In this document: one piece after another, positions 6,716 to 8,014 of the stretch | How the letters are laid out: every line of letters begins with the position of its first letter | Position numbering within the stretch: the first letter of the stretch is position 1 | NCBI GenBank assembly: GCA_950063125.1 | Contig: CATLZI010000089.1 | Span: 1 to 8,014 of the forward strand | Source of the DNA: an uncultured Porticoccus sp. | Lineage (GTDB): Bacteria; Pseudomonadota; Gammaproteobacteria; Pseudomonadales; Porticoccaceae | Length of the DNA stretch: 8,014 nucleotides | Direction of reading: 5' to 3' | Program-made: the position numbers and the translations under genes | The notes under the pieces: model-generated | Databases searched by the model: none | What the model was told of the DNA's origin: nothing | Seen by the model: only the letters and a program-made list of their open reading frames with translations

Positions 6716-7876
6716 TTAGGCTGTTCTGAATCGCAATGGCAATGAGGAAAAGCCGCTTGCGGGATAGACAGCATTGATTGCTGGTTTGCCCGCTACAGGC
6801 TCGATCCACTCGGTGTGTTCGAACAGTGCCTCCATGACTGCCAGCAACTCCATTCGAGCCAGCGGTGCACCGGGGCAGACATGGATGCCCGCACCATAAA
6901 GCAGATTTTCAGTCGGGTCGCGATCCAGCCGGAAGCTGTCCGGGCTATCGAAGACATCACTATCCCGGTTGGCGGAAATCCAGTTCAGTGAGATTCGCTC
7001 CCCGGCACCAATCTTTCGGCCGCCAATTTCCACCGGGCAGGTTGTGATGCGCCGGTTGGCCACCAGGGGGCCGTGGATCCGCAGAATCTCATCAATGGCC
7101 CCGGGCAACAGGGATGGTTGCTCGCGCAACCGTTTCTGTACCTCAAGGTGTTTCGCCAGATAGTGAACCAGTATGCCGATTGCTGCAGAAATGGTACCAA
7201 TTTCTCCGACGGTCCAATTCCGTAAAATGCTCGTCATCTCTTCATGACTTAATGGGCGTCCCCAGACTTCTTCGTGCATCAGGTCTGCGGTGATGTCATC
7301 ACCAGGTTTTGCGCCAGCCTGACGACGCGTTTCAAGCATGTCGACGACGAGAGTTTCAAGTTCGCGTGCAATATCCGCCATCGCTGTCCGGTCTCCAGCG
7401 CGGGTGGCTTCGGTATTCTTTCTGGCCCACTGGACTAGCGGATCGTGCAAGCCAGATGGCCAGCCGAGAAATGCACATTGAACCCGTACCGCAAAGGGCT
7501 GGGCGATATCGGCCATCAGTTCCACGTCACTTTGAGCCGGTACTTGGTCAAGCAGTTCTGTGATGATTTCCCGGCAGGAAGGTCCGAATGCCTCCATTCG
7601 GGCCGGAGCAAAGTAGGGCTCGATGATATGCCGATAGACTGTATGTTCCGGGGGATCCATACCATTCGGGATGGAGAGGTGCCGGGACACCACGCTGCTG
7701 AAAGTGTCGTGATCGTGAAGTACCCGGGTAAGGTCCCGATGCCGGAATAGTGACCACTGCACGACCTCGTTGTAAGCGACAGGGCATTGTTCACGCATGT
7801 TGTCGTAAGCGGCGCGTTGGTCGCGAAGAACCGCTTCGGATTGCGGATCCCAATCGGATCGGAGTTTGTCAGTCAT
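6716..7876 (-). CDS. Cytochrome P450 (bacterial, soluble)
   Basis: A 386-residue soluble haem-thiolate monooxygenase of the usual bacterial length, with no membrane anchor or fused reductase. It would need a separate ferredoxin and reductase, and neither is in the window. The haem-binding motif is YGAGIHVCPG (327-336) with ligand Cys334, Tyr replacing the usual Phe. The K-helix ExxR is Glu263-Ile-Leu-Arg266. The C-helix region has HTVYRHIIEPYF (78-89). The I-helix reads GEIGT (224-228), where most members have (A/G)Gx(D/E)T. By alignment to the K-helix, the Thr is kept (Thr228) and the acid before it becomes Gly227. AAGG stands about 7 bases before the ATG. The substrate cannot be told, and the neighbours give no clue. 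It is transcribed toward VF530 with an 87-base gap. Confidence 0.95.
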   Translation of the reverse strand: MTDKLRSDWDPQSEAVLRDQRAAYDNMREQCPVAYNEVVQWSLFRHRDLTRVLHDHDTFSSVVSRHLSIPNGMDPPEHTVYRHIIEPYFAPARMEAFGPSCREIITELLDQVPAQSDVELMADIAQPFAVRVQCAFLGWPSGLHDPLVQWARKNTEATRAGDRTAMADIARELETLVVDMLETRRQAGAKPGDDITADLMHEEVWGRPLSHEEMTSILRNWTVGEIGTISAAIGILVHYLAKHLEVQKRLREQPSLLPGAIDEILRIHGPLVANRRITTCPVEIGGRKIGAGERISLNWISANRDSDVFDSPDSFRLDRDPTENLLYGAGIHVCPGAPLARMELLAVMEALFEHTEWIEPVAGKPAINAVYPASGFSSLPLRFRTA

Positions 7877-7943
7877 GGTTACGCCTTTTCATGTCAGAGT
7901 ATTTTGCGAACAGTTGGAATGCAGAATCCTGCAGGAGAGTGAT

Positions 7944-8014
7944 ATGTTCTGGTGCAGAGTCAACCGGCTCTGGTCGAGCGAAAAATACCATTACGTGAAG
8001 TCCATGCCCGGCTT
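7944..8014 (+). CDS. Possible start of an unidentified gene, cut by the window edge
   Basis: An ATG at 7944 is preceded by GGAG (7934-7937) at 6 bases and opens a frame of 23 codons, beginning MFWCRVNRLW, that runs to the edge. The peptide is not recognised. An equally thin alternative is the end of a minus-strand gene stopping at 7991-7993, whose last residues would be PGMDFT. Both readings cannot be settled in so short a stretch. The rest of 7877-7943 holds only the P450 leader and the 10-bp palindrome TCCTGCAGGA (7927-7936). Confidence 0.2.
   Translation, partial: MFWCRVNRLWSSEKYHYVKSMPG

Noticed and set aside
7963..7986. CAGAG/CTCTG hairpin-like repeat near the right edge
   Set aside because: The arms are only 5 bp and no T-run follows on either strand in the useful direction, so it does not support a terminator.

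Overview
The window looks like a chromosomal segment of a denitrifying or nitrate-respiring gammaproteobacterium, of the Pseudomonas/Marinobacter/Halomonas kind. The basis is gene order: narK1-narK2 divergent from narX-narL, as in the narXL-narK1K2GHJI locus of Pseudomonas, followed by ubiT. Base composition is moderately GC-rich, apart from the AT-rich narK1/narX divergent promoter region. The genus is an inference and is not proven by the sequence.

Left part (1-3008, minus strand): two nitrate/nitrite transporters of the major facilitator superfamily, a 427-residue type I NarK1 and a 554-residue type II NarK2, 25 bases apart and surely one operon. The operon reads off the left edge, where narGHJI would be expected but is not seen. 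NarK2 appears to carry two extra membrane segments in its middle and a C-terminal Cys-Pro-Asn-Cys tail.

Centre (3009-5870): a 229-base divergent control region, then the nitrate/nitrite sensor kinase NarX and its response regulator NarL on the plus strand. The control region holds a good FNR/Anr box placed at about -41.5 from a -10 element for narK1, plus two inverted repeats between that box and narX. Together they suggest anaerobic induction by FNR/Anr and nitrate control by NarL.

Right part (5871-8014): ubiT, an SCP2-domain factor for oxygen-independent ubiquinone synthesis, sits 33 bases after narL. This places quinone supply next to nitrate respiration. Convergent to it, with overlapping stop codons, is a small VF530-family gene. 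Its coding region contains a 10-bp perfect hairpin followed by TTTT in the ubiT direction, a likely terminator for the narXL-ubiT transcripts. Upstream of that gene, on the same minus strand, is a complete bacterial cytochrome P450 with an unusual I-helix motif. The last 138 bases hold only weak signs of another gene.

The known genes form a coherent module: sense nitrate (NarX/NarL), import nitrate and export nitrite (NarK1/NarK2), and keep the ubiquinone pool filled without oxygen (UbiT). The P450 and VF530 genes have no evident functional link to it. I found no mobile element, CRISPR array, RNA gene or clearly new system.
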